A stretch of 64,000 bases of DNA from Mangrovivirga halotolerans (GCF_026241165.1 NZ_JAPFQN010000006.1:372001-436000), one strand, 5' to 3'; numbered from the stretch's first letter, positions 19,262-29,150 are shown. Notes: generated from the sequence alone by a model not told the origin. Translations and numbers: made by a program.

Positions 19262-20236
19262 TTATTTTTTCAATAACTGAGCTGCTTCTTTGGCAAAATA
19301 CGTCAGTATAGCATCGGCGCCCGCTCTTTTTATGCTCAATAATGTTTCCAGAATCACCCGGTCGTTATCAAGCCAACCTTTTTGAGCTGCAGCCTTAATC
19401 ATGGCATATTCTCCTGAAACATTGTAAGCTGTAACCGGAAGTTCTGTTTTTTCTCTTATTAAATGAATAACATCAAGGTAGGTCATTGCTGGTTTGACCA
19501 TAAGCATATCTGCACCTTCTAATTCATCTTGTTCAGCTTCAATCAAAGCCTCTCTTTTGTTGGCGGGGTTCATCTGGTAGGTTTTCTTATCACCGGATTT
19601 AGGTGCGGAATCTAACGCATCTCTGAATGGACCATAAAAAGCACTTGCATATTTAGCAGTATAGCTCATTATTGAAGTATTGGTAAACCCTGATTCATCC
19701 AGTGCTTCCCTGATCTCAGCAACTCGCCCGTCCATCATATCAGATGGTCCGATAATATCAATACCGGTTTCTGCCTGTGCAACGGCCATTTGAGCTAAAA
19801 CATCGAGAGTCTCGTCATTCAGGATCACCCCGTTATCATCAACAATTCCATCATGACCATCAACACTGTAAGGATCAAGGGCAACATCAGTCATGATACA
19901 AGCTTCAGGAAATTTCTTTTTAATCTCCGTGAGTGCCTTTAAATAAAAAAAGTTCTCATCATAACTGGCAGTACCGGTTTTATCCTTATACTTTTCATCT
20001 ACCACAGGAAAAATATCAAAAACTTTTACACCAAGGTTTAAGCATTCCTCAATCTCTTTAAGCATGTTGTCGAGGGATAGTCTATTGATACCCGGCATAC
20101 TATCTACCGGAACAGACTTTTTAGTCCCTTCGAGTAAAAATAACGGGAAAATAAAATCCTTGGTGGTCAGGGTGGTTTCCTCAACCATTTCTCTTATCGC
20201 TGCAGACTTACGGTTTCTTCTTGGCCTCTGTAACAT
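19262..20236 (-). CDS. hemB: delta-aminolevulinic acid dehydratase (porphobilinogen synthase)
   Basis: 324 residues. It condenses two 5-aminolevulinates to porphobilinogen in tetrapyrrole synthesis. The catalytic lysines are in MSYTAKYASAFYGPF and MVKPAMTYLDV. The metal-site region reads DVALDPYSVDGHDG, which lacks the three cysteines of zinc-type enzymes and corresponds to the aspartate-rich Mg-type. Separate transcription unit with a TAATTTTG box upstream. Confidence 0.97.
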   Translation of the reverse strand: MLQRPRRNRKSAAIREMVEETTLTTKDFIFPLFLLEGTKKSVPVDSMPGINRLSLDNMLKEIEECLNLGVKVFDIFPVVDEKYKDKTGTASYDENFFYLKALTEIKKKFPEACIMTDVALDPYSVDGHDGIVDDNGVILNDETLDVLAQMAVAQAETGIDIIGPSDMMDGRVAEIREALDESGFTNTSIMSYTAKYASAFYGPFRDALDSAPKSGDKKTYQMNPANKREALIEAEQDELEGADMLMVKPAMTYLDVIHLIREKTELPVTAYNVSGEYAMIKAAAQKGWLDNDRVILETLLSIKRAGADAILTYFAKEAAQLLKK

Positions 20237-20256
20237 GCTTCTTATTTTGATTTGAG

Positions 20257-20264
20257 CAAAATTA
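20257..20264 (-). promoter_or_regulatory. putative -7 promoter box of hemB
   Basis: Minus-strand TAATTTTG followed by C, matching TAnnTTTG, 20 bp before the start codon and just after the rocD terminator. Confidence 0.5.
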
Positions 20265-20292
20265 AGATATAAATGTCAAATATTTAATAATG

Positions 20293-20322
20293 AAAAACCC
20301 CGACCTGTAAGTCGGGGTTTAA
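20293..20322 (-). terminator. terminator after rocD
   Basis: AAACCCCGAC (20295-20304) pairs with GTCGGGGTTT (20311-20320) across a 6-nt loop. It lies 5 bp beyond the rocD stop on the minus strand. Confidence 0.85.
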
Positions 20323-20324
20323 AA

Positions 20325-21617
20325 TTATTTTTTCCAGGTTTTCTCAAACTCTGAAATCGTTTTCTCTATTATATCACAACATTCGTGTAATTCTTCTTCA
20401 GTCATTACCAGTGGAGGAGCAAACCTGATAATATTACCGTGAGTAGGTTTAGCCAGTAAACCATTTTCTTTCAATGCCATACAAATATCCCAGGCTGTTG
20501 AGCTTTCCTGTGTGTCATTGATTACGATAGCATTGAGTAACCCTCGGCCACGTACTAACTTTACAGATTCAGATTTTTCAATGAATTTTTCCATTCGTTC
20601 TCGGAACAACTCACCAAGCTGACGGGCATTCTGAGAAAGGTTTTCATCTACTACAACTTCAAGTGCAGCCATAGCAACTTTAGAACCTAAAGGATTACCT
20701 CCAAAAGTACTTCCATGCTGTCCTGGTTGGATTACTTCCATAATATGATCATCTGCAAGAACCGCAGATACCGGATAAACTCCTCCAGAAATTGCTTTTC
20801 CTAAAACCAACATATCTGGTTTAGTATACGTGTCTTCTTGTCTTTCACATTTTCCTTTACAAGAGCAGTTTCCACAAACAGCTAAAAGACTACCAGTTCT
20901 TGCAATTCCGGTTTGAATCTCATCAGCGATCATTAAAACATCATTCTGGGAACATATCTCTTTGGCCTTAGATAGAAAGTTATCATCAGGAGTTACAACA
21001 CCTGCTTCACCCTGAATAGGTTCAACTAAAAATCCCGCTATGTTTTTGTCGCTTTTAAGAACATTTTCCAGCGCTTCAAGATCATTGAAAGGTATTTTTA
21101 TGAATCCCGGAGTATACGGACCGAAATTTTTTCTTGCTCCCTCATCATTTGAAAATGAAATAATGGTGGTTGTTCGTCCATGAAAATTGTTTTCGCAGAT
21201 AACTATTTTAGCTTCATTTTCAGGAATGCCTTTTCTTTCGTAAGCGTATTTCCTGCAAATTTTAATTGCAGTTTCAACAGCCTCAGCTCCAGTATTCATT
21301 GGCAATACTTTATCAAAGCCGAAATACTCTGTCACATACTTTTCATATACGCCTAATACGTCATTATAAAAAGCCCGCGAGGTTAGTGTCATAGTTTGAG
21401 CCTGCTCCGTAAGGGCTCCAACAATCTTAGGATGACAATGCCCCTGATTTACGGCACTATAGGATGATAAAAAATCATAATATTTTTTACCTTCAACATC
21501 CCACACATGTACCCCCTCACCTTTGGAAAGTACAACTGGAAGGGGATGGTAATTATGTGCCCCATGCTTATCTTCCAGCTCGATAGCTTCTTTGCTCGAT
21601 TTAATGCTGTCCACCAT
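20325..21617 (-). CDS. rocD: ornithine--oxo-acid transaminase, with a cysteine-cluster insert
   Basis: 430 residues, PLP-dependent class III aminotransferase converting ornithine and 2-oxoglutarate to glutamate semialdehyde and glutamate. The PLP motif is ADEIQTG with the lysine in [10 protein letters not shown]. Between them, about residues 245-262, is a short insert with four cysteines ([10 protein letters not shown]) where most ornithine aminotransferases have a plain loop; I believe similar inserts occur in other Bacteroidota homologues, so it may be a lineage trait, possibly binding metal. Single-gene unit bounded by a terminator. Confidence 0.93.
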   Translation of the reverse strand: MVDSIKSSKEAIELEDKHGAHNYHPLPVVLSKGEGVHVWDVEGKKYYDFLSSYSAVNQGHCHPKIVGALTEQAQTMTLTSRAFYNDVLGVYEKYVTEYFGFDKVLPMNTGAEAVETAIKICRKYAYERKGIPENEAKIVICENNFHGRTTTIISFSNDEGARKNFGPYTPGFIKIPFNDLEALENVLKSDKNIAGFLVEPIQGEAGVVTPDDNFLSKAKEICSQNDVLMIADEIQTGIARTGSLLAVCGNCSCKGKCERQEDTYTKPDMLVLGKAISGGVYPVSAVLADDHIMEVIQPGQHGSTFGGNPLGSKVAMAALEVVVDENLSQNARQLGELFRERMEKFIEKSESVKLVRGRGLLNAIVINDTQESSTAWDICMALKENGLLAKPTHGNIIRFAPPLVMTEEELHECCDIIEKTISEFEKTWKK

Positions 21618-21789
21618 TACAATAAGAATTTTAGATCTTTAATATGTTTAGAATGCCAAATTAACGATAAGCATTCGTTAGAAAAAAGTAAAACTGGAAG
21701 AAGTTAAATCGAGCAAAATGTACATTTGAGGCAAACTAGGCCTATTGCCTTTAAACTAAGAAAATACTTATCCGGAGGTAAAAAAAATT

Positions 21790-22455
21790 TTAACTCGCTA
21801 TTCCCAATTCATTTCTAATTTCTTGAAAATCGACAACCCCTTTAATAAAATATTTAGAAAGGTGAGGATATGCTGAGCGGAGTTCAGTTAACATTAAGTT
21901 AAAAGGAATGTCCTCAAATGTCCCGTAAAAATGCAAAAACTCAAGTTGTTTACCAGATTGATCGTATTGCTGAAAAAAGGCATCATTTTCACCATCAAAC
22001 TCAAGCACAGGAACACCCAGGTAATTGCATAATGATTTATTAAAAGCAGGTGTAAGCTTTACCCATTTACCCTTGAGAAATAATTCAGCATACCCGTGAA
22101 ACACAAACACATCAGTTTCAAGTATTTCTTCAAGATGACTTGTGCCTATGTGATTTTTTACATTCGCAAACCCCATTCTGGCCGGAATTCCAACAACTCT
22201 GGCGGTTGCAACTAGTAAAGAGGCTTTTTCAACACAATACCCATAATTCCTTTCCAGTAAATTACTAGATTGAATTCCTTCTTCTGTGAAGTTCAATTTA
22301 TAAGGATTGTAACGAAAATCATCTCTGATACGATAATAAAGAGCGATTGCCTTTTCTACTGGTGAATCAATACCAGTACAAATCTTTTTCGCATAACTTA
22401 TTACTTTTGGATGGTCACTATTAATATATCTGTAAGCAGAAAGAAACTCTTGCAT
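21790..22455 (-). CDS. transglutaminase-like cysteine peptidase superfamily protein
   Basis: 221 residues, cytoplasmic. The papain-like/transglutaminase core is recognisable: the cysteine in NYGYCVEKASLLVATARVVGIPARMGFA and the histidine in VFVFHGYAELFLKGKWVKLTPAFN. The third residue, normally Asp in a DPT/DPA context, appears as a Thr-Pro-Ala sequence (LTPAFN), so the catalytic triad may be altered or use another residue. Substrate unknown. Monocistronic, divergent from the lipoprotein gene at 22633. Confidence 0.85.
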   Translation of the reverse strand: MQEFLSAYRYINSDHPKVISYAKKICTGIDSPVEKAIALYYRIRDDFRYNPYKLNFTEEGIQSSNLLERNYGYCVEKASLLVATARVVGIPARMGFANVKNHIGTSHLEEILETDVFVFHGYAELFLKGKWVKLTPAFNKSLCNYLGVPVLEFDGENDAFFQQYDQSGKQLEFLHFYGTFEDIPFNLMLTELRSAYPHLSKYFIKGVVDFQEIRNELGIAS

Positions 22456-22632
22456 TCTTAATTAAAAAATTTCGATTTTTGGCGATGACTAATATAATAA
22501 ATAATCATTAGAAATTTAAACCCAATTCAATTCACCATATTTATAATTAACTATCATCAAGTTTTCTGATTCTTTCTTTAATAATTTTTATCAAAATATT
22601 ATAATTGCAGATCTATCAACCAAATAAGAACA

Positions 22633-23271
22633 ATGTATCGATTTATTCGATTGCTGATCCTATCAGCTTTTTTATTAACTAATCTGTCTAGTTGCTCAAC
22701 CACAAAAATCAGAAAAGAAAGTGGAATGCTAAGCCTCACCAGCTCCGACATCATATTAATTAATACTCTTCCCGTTAACGGACATAAAGCTATTTCTTTT
22801 TATGAGTCAGCAAGAGAAAAGCTTACAAAAGCAGGGGTAAAAGAAGTGATTTATCTTCCAGAAGTTGAGTTTCAATTATTAGCATCCGGAATAAAGTATG
22901 AGGATTTAAAGCGTATGCCTTTAAAAGAATCTACAAGAATAAGAATTTCTGAAACGTTAGGTGTCAATTACATAATTGAAGCACAATTGATCAACGCTAA
23001 AGAGGGTTCTTTATATGAAATTGAAAATGCAAACAACAAACTGCCTTATGATGATCCAACTACTTCAGAAGCTGAACTTTTATTTTTGATTTCAAACCTG
23101 GAAAACCCTGCTTTGGATTACAAGTTTTCAGTGTCCACTACAATTTCAGGATTATCCTACAATGATGACGATGGAGATTCGCACTCTATTAATTTAAGCT
23201 ACTCTGAATATTCTGTTGTAATGAGATCATTTAAGGATGGAATAAAAGAAATATCAAGAAAAGTCAATTAA
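22633..23271 (+). CDS. lipoprotein of unknown function
   Basis: 212 residues, not recognised. Signal peptide with lipobox LSSC (cysteine at residue 21). The middle contains a segment (residues 35-120) with alternating beta/alpha character and several possible nucleotide-independent motifs, none diagnostic. It is followed after 31 bp by a membrane protein and then another exported protein, which together look like an envelope-related unit. Confidence 0.68.
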   Translation: MYRFIRLLILSAFLLTNLSSCSTTKIRKESGMLSLTSSDIILINTLPVNGHKAISFYESAREKLTKAGVKEVIYLPEVEFQLLASGIKYEDLKRMPLKESTRIRISETLGVNYIIEAQLINAKEGSLYEIENANNKLPYDDPTTSEAELLFLISNLENPALDYKFSVSTTISGLSYNDDDGDSHSINLSYSEYSVVMRSFKDGIKEISRKVN

Positions 23272-23302
23272 AAATCGCAAGTAATTTTTTAATTATCACG
23301 GA

Positions 23303-24328
23303 ATGAAAAATTTTTTAATTTTCGCAGTTTTTATCAGCATAGCATTTTTTATTTACCCTGTTTTACAAAAAACCAACATATCTATTTTTGGAATTAATAC
23401 TATCAAAGAATCCATCCAAGACTATGATGAAAAGATTGAAGAGTACGATAAAAAAATAAATGAGCTAAAAGAAAAAGAGGTCCTTAGAGAAATTGACCGA
23501 ACAAGGATTGAGTCAAATGAATCTACTAGAAATACTTATGTAGCCGTTAAAAAGGTGCAAGAAAAAGAATTGCGTAAATCTTACGGCATTATAATCGGTA
23601 CATTGGCACTTTTTGTATTATTACCTTTTTTAATTTTTGGTGGATCCTCTACAAAAAACCTTAGCAATGAGGAAAAAACATGGCTGACAATCCCTTTAGA
23701 AAACATTAAAAGCCTTGCCCTTTCGTATGACAAGAAAAAAAGGGACAGAAACCAGGACCCGATGAATATAAATTTTGTCAGTAAAAGAATTCAAATTGAA
23801 AACAATATATTAAGCACAAAAGGATCTACACAGTCATCTGCCATGATCATGGCATTTCTTTGTCTTCCTGTATTTTATTTTATACCTCATTTGTATCATT
23901 TCTTTTCACCATCAAACGAAGGTGAATCTTTAATTAGTCAATTTGATAATTGGGGAGTTTTAATCACTCCAGTTGTATTCCTTATCGTTGGTATTTATCT
24001 TTTTTTAAGTTTTGGTCCAAAAGCGAAGTTTACAATTAACAAATCCAATAGACTCATTAAATATAGGTCAGGTACAGAAATGGTAACCCGAAAAATTTCT
24101 GAATTGGAATCTATCCAAATAAATTCATTCACCTTAAACTCAAACAAAGGGCATTCACATCAACAATATGAATTGCAGTTAAATTTTATCGATGGTTCCG
24201 TTAAGGCATTATTTAATCATACCGGTAAAGAAGAAATGTATGTGGACGCAATCAAAACAGCCCGGTTTGTTAGAAAACCATTTGTTGATCCTGTTCGTGC
24301 AGTAGAATCAAATCCACATTTTATTTAG
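23303..24328 (+). CDS. membrane protein with N-terminal coiled coil, unknown function
   Basis: 341 residues, not recognised. A first transmembrane segment (about 3-21) is followed by a charged coiled coil (about 35-90, rich in Glu/Lys heptads), a second membrane segment (about 97-116), and two more near residues 190-245. The C-terminal part resembles a PH-like domain of membrane-associated proteins (RLIKYRSGTEMVTRKISELESIQI). It sits between a lipoprotein and a barrel-like protein. Confidence 0.65.
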   Translation: MKNFLIFAVFISIAFFIYPVLQKTNISIFGINTIKESIQDYDEKIEEYDKKINELKEKEVLREIDRTRIESNESTRNTYVAVKKVQEKELRKSYGIIIGTLALFVLLPFLIFGGSSTKNLSNEEKTWLTIPLENIKSLALSYDKKKRDRNQDPMNINFVSKRIQIENNILSTKGSTQSSAMIMAFLCLPVFYFIPHLYHFFSPSNEGESLISQFDNWGVLITPVVFLIVGIYLFLSFGPKAKFTINKSNRLIKYRSGTEMVTRKISELESIQINSFTLNSNKGHSHQQYELQLNFIDGSVKALFNHTGKEEMYVDAIKTARFVRKPFVDPVRAVESNPHFI

Positions 24329-24432
24329 CAAAAATTAGCACTTGCCTTAACAGTTTTTAAGTGTAATCTGTCTTTGAAGGAAGGTCTCAATAATATATTT
24401 GTTGCTTATCATCAATCAACAAAACTAATACT

Positions 24433-25023
24433 ATGAGATTTTCATTATTAATTATTTTAAGCATTTTTTTATCCTCAAGTAATATTAATGGACAGGATAA
24501 AGACAAAAAATTAAGCTTTTCTATTGAGGCTGGACACTTGTCAGGAATAGGAAAAATACACCACACAGAAGACATTTACTATGAAAACTTCACTAAGGCT
24601 TCACGGTTAAGATTTATACTTGACTATAAATTAAATGGCTATTTCTCTACAGGGCTTGGCTTCGGTCTAGAAGGGTATCAAAGTAATCTTCCTGTTGGTG
24701 CTTCTTACTATAATACAGCTCCTTTATTCCTGGAGTTCAGTGGTAAATTAAAAGATTCGGGTAATACTCCAGTTGCTTCTTTTAGACTTGGGAATTCAAT
24801 GAAACTTGCTGAAATTTTCGAATCAGGTCTTCATTTAGGTGTTGACCTGGGTTATTTAATCAAATTAAAAAAGATTTCTCTTCGACCTTCAGTGGGTTAT
24901 AACCTTCAACAAATAAGAAATACAAGTATTTCTATTTATGATGAAAACAGTAACAATGTTACTTCATATGAAAGCAATATTCTTTTGAAAAGCCTTTCTT
25001 TCAATTTAAGACTAACTTTATAA
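24433..25023 (+). CDS. exported outer-membrane beta-barrel-like protein
   Basis: 196 residues with signal peptide (1-20, ending NINGQ). The mature sequence alternates hydrophobic/aromatic residues with turns (YFSTGLGFGLEGY, LRPSVGYNLQQI) and ends in SFNLRLTL, which is a typical terminal beta-strand for outer-membrane insertion. No function recognised. Followed by a bidirectional terminator shared with lspA. Confidence 0.7.
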   Translation: MRFSLLIILSIFLSSSNINGQDKDKKLSFSIEAGHLSGIGKIHHTEDIYYENFTKASRLRFILDYKLNGYFSTGLGFGLEGYQSNLPVGASYYNTAPLFLEFSGKLKDSGNTPVASFRLGNSMKLAEIFESGLHLGVDLGYLIKLKKISLRPSVGYNLQQIRNTSISIYDENSNNVTSYESNILLKSLSFNLRLTL

Positions 25024-25044
25024 GATTTGTTAGTAGAAAAAATA

Positions 25045-25080
25045 AAAAAAGGCTATCTGAATCACCAGATAGCCTTTTAT
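25045..25080. terminator. bidirectional terminator between the 24433 gene and lspA
   Basis: AAAAGGCTATCTG (25047-25059) pairs perfectly with CAGATAGCCTTTT (25066-25078) over 13 bases, with A/T runs on both sides. Confidence 0.9.
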
Positions 25081-25084
25081 ATTA

Positions 25085-25660
25085 TTAGTCATTAAAAAAC
25101 CTCTTCTTATTAATAAATATCAACACTACCCCAACGAAAATGCAGGAGTCGGCAATATTAAAAACGGGTCTGAAAAACTGAAAACTATCGCCTCCCCAAA
25201 TAGGAACCCACTCAGGAAAAGTCGAATCTATCATGGGAAAGTAAAGCATATCTATAACCTGCCCATGAAATAAAGGAAACAAGGCTCCATACATTACATT
25301 TCCTTCCAGAAAAATGCCATAAAAAGTACTATCGATCACATTTCCGAGGGCACCACCAAGAATTAATGCTATTGCATATAACAATCCATCGTGAACGCCT
25401 TTTTTATAAAGATAATATATGTAATATCCGATAGCTCCGACAGCAATAATCCTGAAAGTGGTTAGAATTAACTTTCCATATTCAAAATCCATTTTCCAGC
25501 CAAAAGCCATGCCGGGATTTAATGTATAGTGAAGCTTGAACCAATCGCCGATAACGTTGATATCTTCACCCTGGTACATATTGTGATAAACCCACATTTT
25601 ACTGGCCTGATCGACAATAATGACCAGTAGAGTGAGAAGGTAAAACTTTGTTAATTTCAC
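25085..25660 (-). CDS. lspA: lipoprotein signal peptidase (signal peptidase II)
   Basis: 191 residues, four predicted membrane segments. It cleaves diacylglyceryl-prolipoproteins ahead of the lipobox cysteine. The catalytic aspartates are in GNVIDSTFYG and FNIADSCIFVG, and the N-terminal VDQASK segment is conserved. The usual Arg after the first Asp is Ser here. ATG overlaps the ileS stop by 4 bp (ATGA), so the two genes are likely coupled. Many lipoproteins in the window are its probable substrates. Confidence 0.96.
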   Translation of the reverse strand: MKLTKFYLLTLLVIIVDQASKMWVYHNMYQGEDINVIGDWFKLHYTLNPGMAFGWKMDFEYGKLILTTFRIIAVGAIGYYIYYLYKKGVHDGLLYAIALILGGALGNVIDSTFYGIFLEGNVMYGALFPLFHGQVIDMLYFPMIDSTFPEWVPIWGGDSFQFFRPVFNIADSCIFVGVVLIFINKKRFFND

Positions 25661-28600
25661 TTTTCTACTTCAATGTTTATTTTAATAGTATAATCATCAA
25701 TCTGGAGTTCTTCGCCGTTTCCATTAACTCCGGATTCAACAAGTGATAACGCCTGTGTTTCAGAACATATATATTCTTTATGAGCAGACACGGCTTCTTT
25801 AACAACGCTATCTGATGATTCAAAAATTATGTTGATCTTATCCTGGACTTCAAGTCCTTTATCCTTTCGAAGGTTCTGGATCCTGTTTACCAGGTCCCTT
25901 GCAAAGCCTTCTTTACGTAAGTCGTCAGTAATTGTAATGTCAAGTGCCACAGTTACACCTTTTTCACTGGCTACCGCCCAGCCTGGAATATCATCTGAAG
26001 TGATTTCAACATCTTCTAGTGTTAACTTAATCTCTTCTCCTCCTACTGTGATAGGATATTCATTCTGTTGCTCAAGTGTTTTGATGTCTTCCTGATCAAA
26101 CTTTGAGATTTCCTTAGTGATATCTTTCATCAACGGACCATATTCCTTACCTAATTTTCTAAAATTCGGTTTGATACGCTTAACGATCACTCCAGATTCT
26201 TCATCAAGTAGCTCCACTTCTTTAACATTCACCTCAGATTTTACAATATCTTCAACGGCTGCAATGTACTGAGCTGTCTTTTCATTTAATGCAGGCACCA
26301 TCACTTTTTGTAACGGTTGACGAACCTTGATCTTATTTTTCTTCCTGATAGAATGAACAAGAGATGAAATATGCTGAGCAAGATACATTCTTTCTTCCAG
26401 AGCTTTATTAACAAGACTTTCATCTACCTGAGGGAAATCACTTAAATGTACACTTGTCACTTCTCCAGTATCTTCAGATGCAATCAAAAGATCTCTGTAG
26501 AGCTTATCCGCATAGAAAGGAGCTACGGGTGAAGCAAGTTTTGAGATGGTAAATAAACACTTATATAGAGTATAGTAGGCCGCTTTCTTATCTTCATTAA
26601 GATCTCCTCTCCAGAATCGCTTTCTATTAAGACGAACATACCAGTTACTCAAATCATCAATTACAAAATCCTGAATCAAACGCGTCGCTCTTGTAGGTTC
26701 GTATTCGCTGAACGCATCATCAACATCCTTGATAAGAGAATTTAATTTACTAATCACCCAACGATCACTTTCAGTCAATGCGTTGGTAACATCTTTATCT
26801 TCGGCAAACTCGTAATTATCAAGGTTTGCATAAAGAGCAAAGAAAGAATAGGTGTTATGAAGCGTACCGAAAAACCTTCTTTGAACTTCCTGTACACCTT
26901 CCAGGTTGAACTTCAGGTTATCCCACGGGTTGGCGTTAGAGATCATATACCAGCGAGTGGCATCCGGACCATATTGTGAAAGAGTCTCAAATGGATTGAT
27001 TACGTTACCAACCCTCTTAGACATCTTATTTCCGTTTTTGTCCAGAACAAGACCATTTGAAATAACATTTTTATATGCTACAGAATCAAATAGTAATCCC
27101 GCAATTGCATGGAGAGTAAAAAACCACCCTCGAGTCTGATCAACACCTTCTGCGATAAAATCTGCCGGGAAGTTTTTTTCAAAAGTCTCATGATTTTCAA
27201 ATGGATAATGCCACTGAGCATAAGGCATCGCACCACTATCAAACCAAACGTCGATTAAATCAGGTTCACGGAACATCTTTTGTCCGGTAGAACTAACTAA
27301 TACGACATCATCAACATATGGCCTGTGAAGATCAAAGTCTTCTGGTATCTGCTCAGACATATAGCCCGCATCGATCGACTTCTGCACTTCATCTCTCAGT
27401 TCCTGAATAGAACCAATACACTTTTCCTCTGATTTATCTTCTGAAACCCAGATCGGAAGAGGTGTTCCCCAGTATCTAGATCTTGACAGGTTCCAGTCGA
27501 CCAGGTTTTCGAGCCAGTTTCCAAACCTGCCTTCACCAGTTGATGCCGGTTTCCAGTTTATGGTTTTATTTAATTCTACAAGCCTGTCTTTTAAAGCCGT
27601 GGTTTTTATAAACCAGCTATCCATAGGATAATAAAGTACAGGCTTATCAGTCCTCCAGCAATGTGGATAACTGTGCTCGTATTTTTCGACCTTAAATGCT
27701 TTATTCTCTTCCTTTAACTTAATCGCAATTAATACGTCTGTAGATTTATAATCCGGATCAGACTCATCTTCACCGGTATAATTTTTTACATATTTCCCGG
27801 CAAAATCAGTTATTTCTTCAACAAATCGACCCTGGCGATCAACGATTGGAAGCTCTTTGCCATCTTTATCCTTTACAAAGATTCCTTCTACATTATTTTG
27901 AACTGAAACTCTGTAGTCATCTGCACCAAAAGATTTGGCCAGGTGAACAATTCCCGTACCATCCTCGGTTGTCACATAATCTGCTTCCAGCATTGTAAAT
28001 GCGGGCTTTTCAAGCTTAATGTAAGGAAGCAATTGTTCGTAATCTATTCCAACAAGCTCCTTACCTGTGTATTCGTTAACTACCTCGTAAGGGATTTTCT
28101 TATCTCCCGGATTAAAGTCTTCCAGGTTCAAATCTGCATGTTTAGGATTAAAATATGCTGAAATCCTGTCACTGGCTAAAATCAGTGAAACAGGCTGATT
28201 TGTATACGGGTTATAAGTTTTAACTTTTGAATACCTGATCTTTTCTCCAACAGCCAGAGAGTTATTTGCCGGTAAAGTCCATGGAGTGGTTGTCCATGCT
28301 AAAAAGAAAACTTCCTCGTCACCATCAAATAAAAATTCTGACTTTTCATTTCGCTCAACTTTAAACTGAGCTGTGATAGAAGTGTCCTTCACCATTTTGT
28401 AGGTGCCTGGCTGATTTAGCTCATGAGAACTAAGACCAGTTCCAGCAGCAGGAGAAAATGGCTGAATTGTATAGCCCTTGTAAAGAAGACCCTTATCATA
28501 AAACTTTTTGAGTAAATGCCATAAGGTCTCCATGTACTTGCGGTCAAAAGTGATATATGGATCATCAAGATCAACCCAATACCCCATTCTTTCGGTCAGG

Positions 28601-28998
28601 TCATCCCATTCACTTTTAAATTTCATCACCGCTTCACGGCATCTTTCATTATATTCTTCGACAGTAATTTTCTTACCGATATCTTCCTTAGTAATTCCAA
28701 GTTCTTTTTCAACCTGAAGCTCAACAGGTAATCCATGGGTATCCCAACCACCTTTACGCTTAACCTGCATTCCTTTAAGCGTTTTAAATCGGCAGAACAA
28801 ATCCTTCACCGTTCTGGCCATTACGTGGTGAATACCGGGAGTACCGTTAGCAGAAGGTGGTCCTTCATAAAAAGTAAATGAGGGAGCTCCTTCACGGTTA
28901 TCAACCGATGCTTCAAACACTTTATTTTCCTTCCAATAAGCCAGCATCTCATCAGCTAGCTTCGCATAGTCAGGTTGTTTATACTCAGGGTACTTCAC
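25657..28998 (-). CDS. ileS: isoleucyl-tRNA synthetase, long (type 2, eukaryote-like) form
   Basis: About 1113 residues. The HIGH equivalent is GTPGIHH and the KMSKS motif is KMSKR. The ANGTPGIHH pattern and overall length match the eukaryote-like type 2 IleRS, which is generally less sensitive to mupirocin. I place the start at the GTG at 28998 rather than the TTG at 29019: homologues begin with the (M)KYxEY segment, and the promoter box at 29027-29034 would put the transcript start at about 29020, which would leave the TTG without a leader. Overlaps lspA by 4 bp. The tRNA-like array lies upstream on the same strand but is separated by a terminator. Confidence 0.95.
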   Translation of the reverse strand: MKYPEYKQPDYAKLADEMLAYWKENKVFEASVDNREGAPSFTFYEGPPSANGTPGIHHVMARTVKDLFCRFKTLKGMQVKRKGGWDTHGLPVELQVEKELGITKEDIGKKITVEEYNERCREAVMKFKSEWDDLTERMGYWVDLDDPYITFDRKYMETLWHLLKKFYDKGLLYKGYTIQPFSPAAGTGLSSHELNQPGTYKMVKDTSITAQFKVERNEKSEFLFDGDEEVFFLAWTTTPWTLPANNSLAVGEKIRYSKVKTYNPYTNQPVSLILASDRISAYFNPKHADLNLEDFNPGDKKIPYEVVNEYTGKELVGIDYEQLLPYIKLEKPAFTMLEADYVTTEDGTGIVHLAKSFGADDYRVSVQNNVEGIFVKDKDGKELPIVDRQGRFVEEITDFAGKYVKNYTGEDESDPDYKSTDVLIAIKLKEENKAFKVEKYEHSYPHCWRTDKPVLYYPMDSWFIKTTALKDRLVELNKTINWKPASTGEGRFGNWLENLVDWNLSRSRYWGTPLPIWVSEDKSEEKCIGSIQELRDEVQKSIDAGYMSEQIPEDFDLHRPYVDDVVLVSSTGQKMFREPDLIDVWFDSGAMPYAQWHYPFENHETFEKNFPADFIAEGVDQTRGWFFTLHAIAGLLFDSVAYKNVISNGLVLDKNGNKMSKRVGNVINPFETLSQYGPDATRWYMISNANPWDNLKFNLEGVQEVQRRFFGTLHNTYSFFALYANLDNYEFAEDKDVTNALTESDRWVISKLNSLIKDVDDAFSEYEPTRATRLIQDFVIDDLSNWYVRLNRKRFWRGDLNEDKKAAYYTLYKCLFTISKLASPVAPFYADKLYRDLLIASEDTGEVTSVHLSDFPQVDESLVNKALEERMYLAQHISSLVHSIRKKNKIKVRQPLQKVMVPALNEKTAQYIAAVEDIVKSEVNVKEVELLDEESGVIVKRIKPNFRKLGKEYGPLMKDITKEISKFDQEDIKTLEQQNEYPITVGGEEIKLTLEDVEITSDDIPGWAVASEKGVTVALDITITDDLRKEGFARDLVNRIQNLRKDKGLEVQDKINIIFESSDSVVKEAVSAHKEYICSETQALSLVESGVNGNGEELQIDDYTIKINIEVEK

Positions 28999-29026
28999 TG
29001 CAATAATTTTAATTTTCAATAAGTTG

Positions 29027-29034
29027 CAAATTTA
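29027..29034 (-). promoter_or_regulatory. -7 promoter box of ileS-lspA
   Basis: Minus-strand TAAATTTG followed by C, exact TAnnTTTG match, giving a 20-bp leader if the GTG at 28998 is used. It follows the double hairpin, so ileS is likely expressed independently of the upstream array. Confidence 0.6.
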
Positions 29035-29084
29035 ATGACGTAATAATAAGAATTGAGGTTTTTCTCGGGTTTTTTGAAAAGGAC

Positions 29085-29150
29085 ATAAAAAAAGCGCCTC
29101 CTCGGCGCTGACCTATTCTAAAGGCGGACACTCCTCGCGTCCTTTTTTAT
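29085..29150 (-). terminator. double hairpin ending the tRNA-like array, both loops GAGGA
   Basis: Minus strand: a first hairpin GGACGC-GAGGA-GTGTCC (29142-29126) is followed by 16 bases and then AGCGCC-GAGGA-GGCGCT (29109-29093) with eight T. The first stem is complete only on the minus strand (a G-U pair that becomes A-C on the plus strand), which indicates the transcribed direction. The second hairpin with its T tract is a good intrinsic terminator. Confidence 0.75.

Noticed and set aside
29020-29150. T-box leader for ileS
   Set aside because: No T-box sequence or specifier stem; a terminator and separate promoter separate ileS from the upstream RNA.
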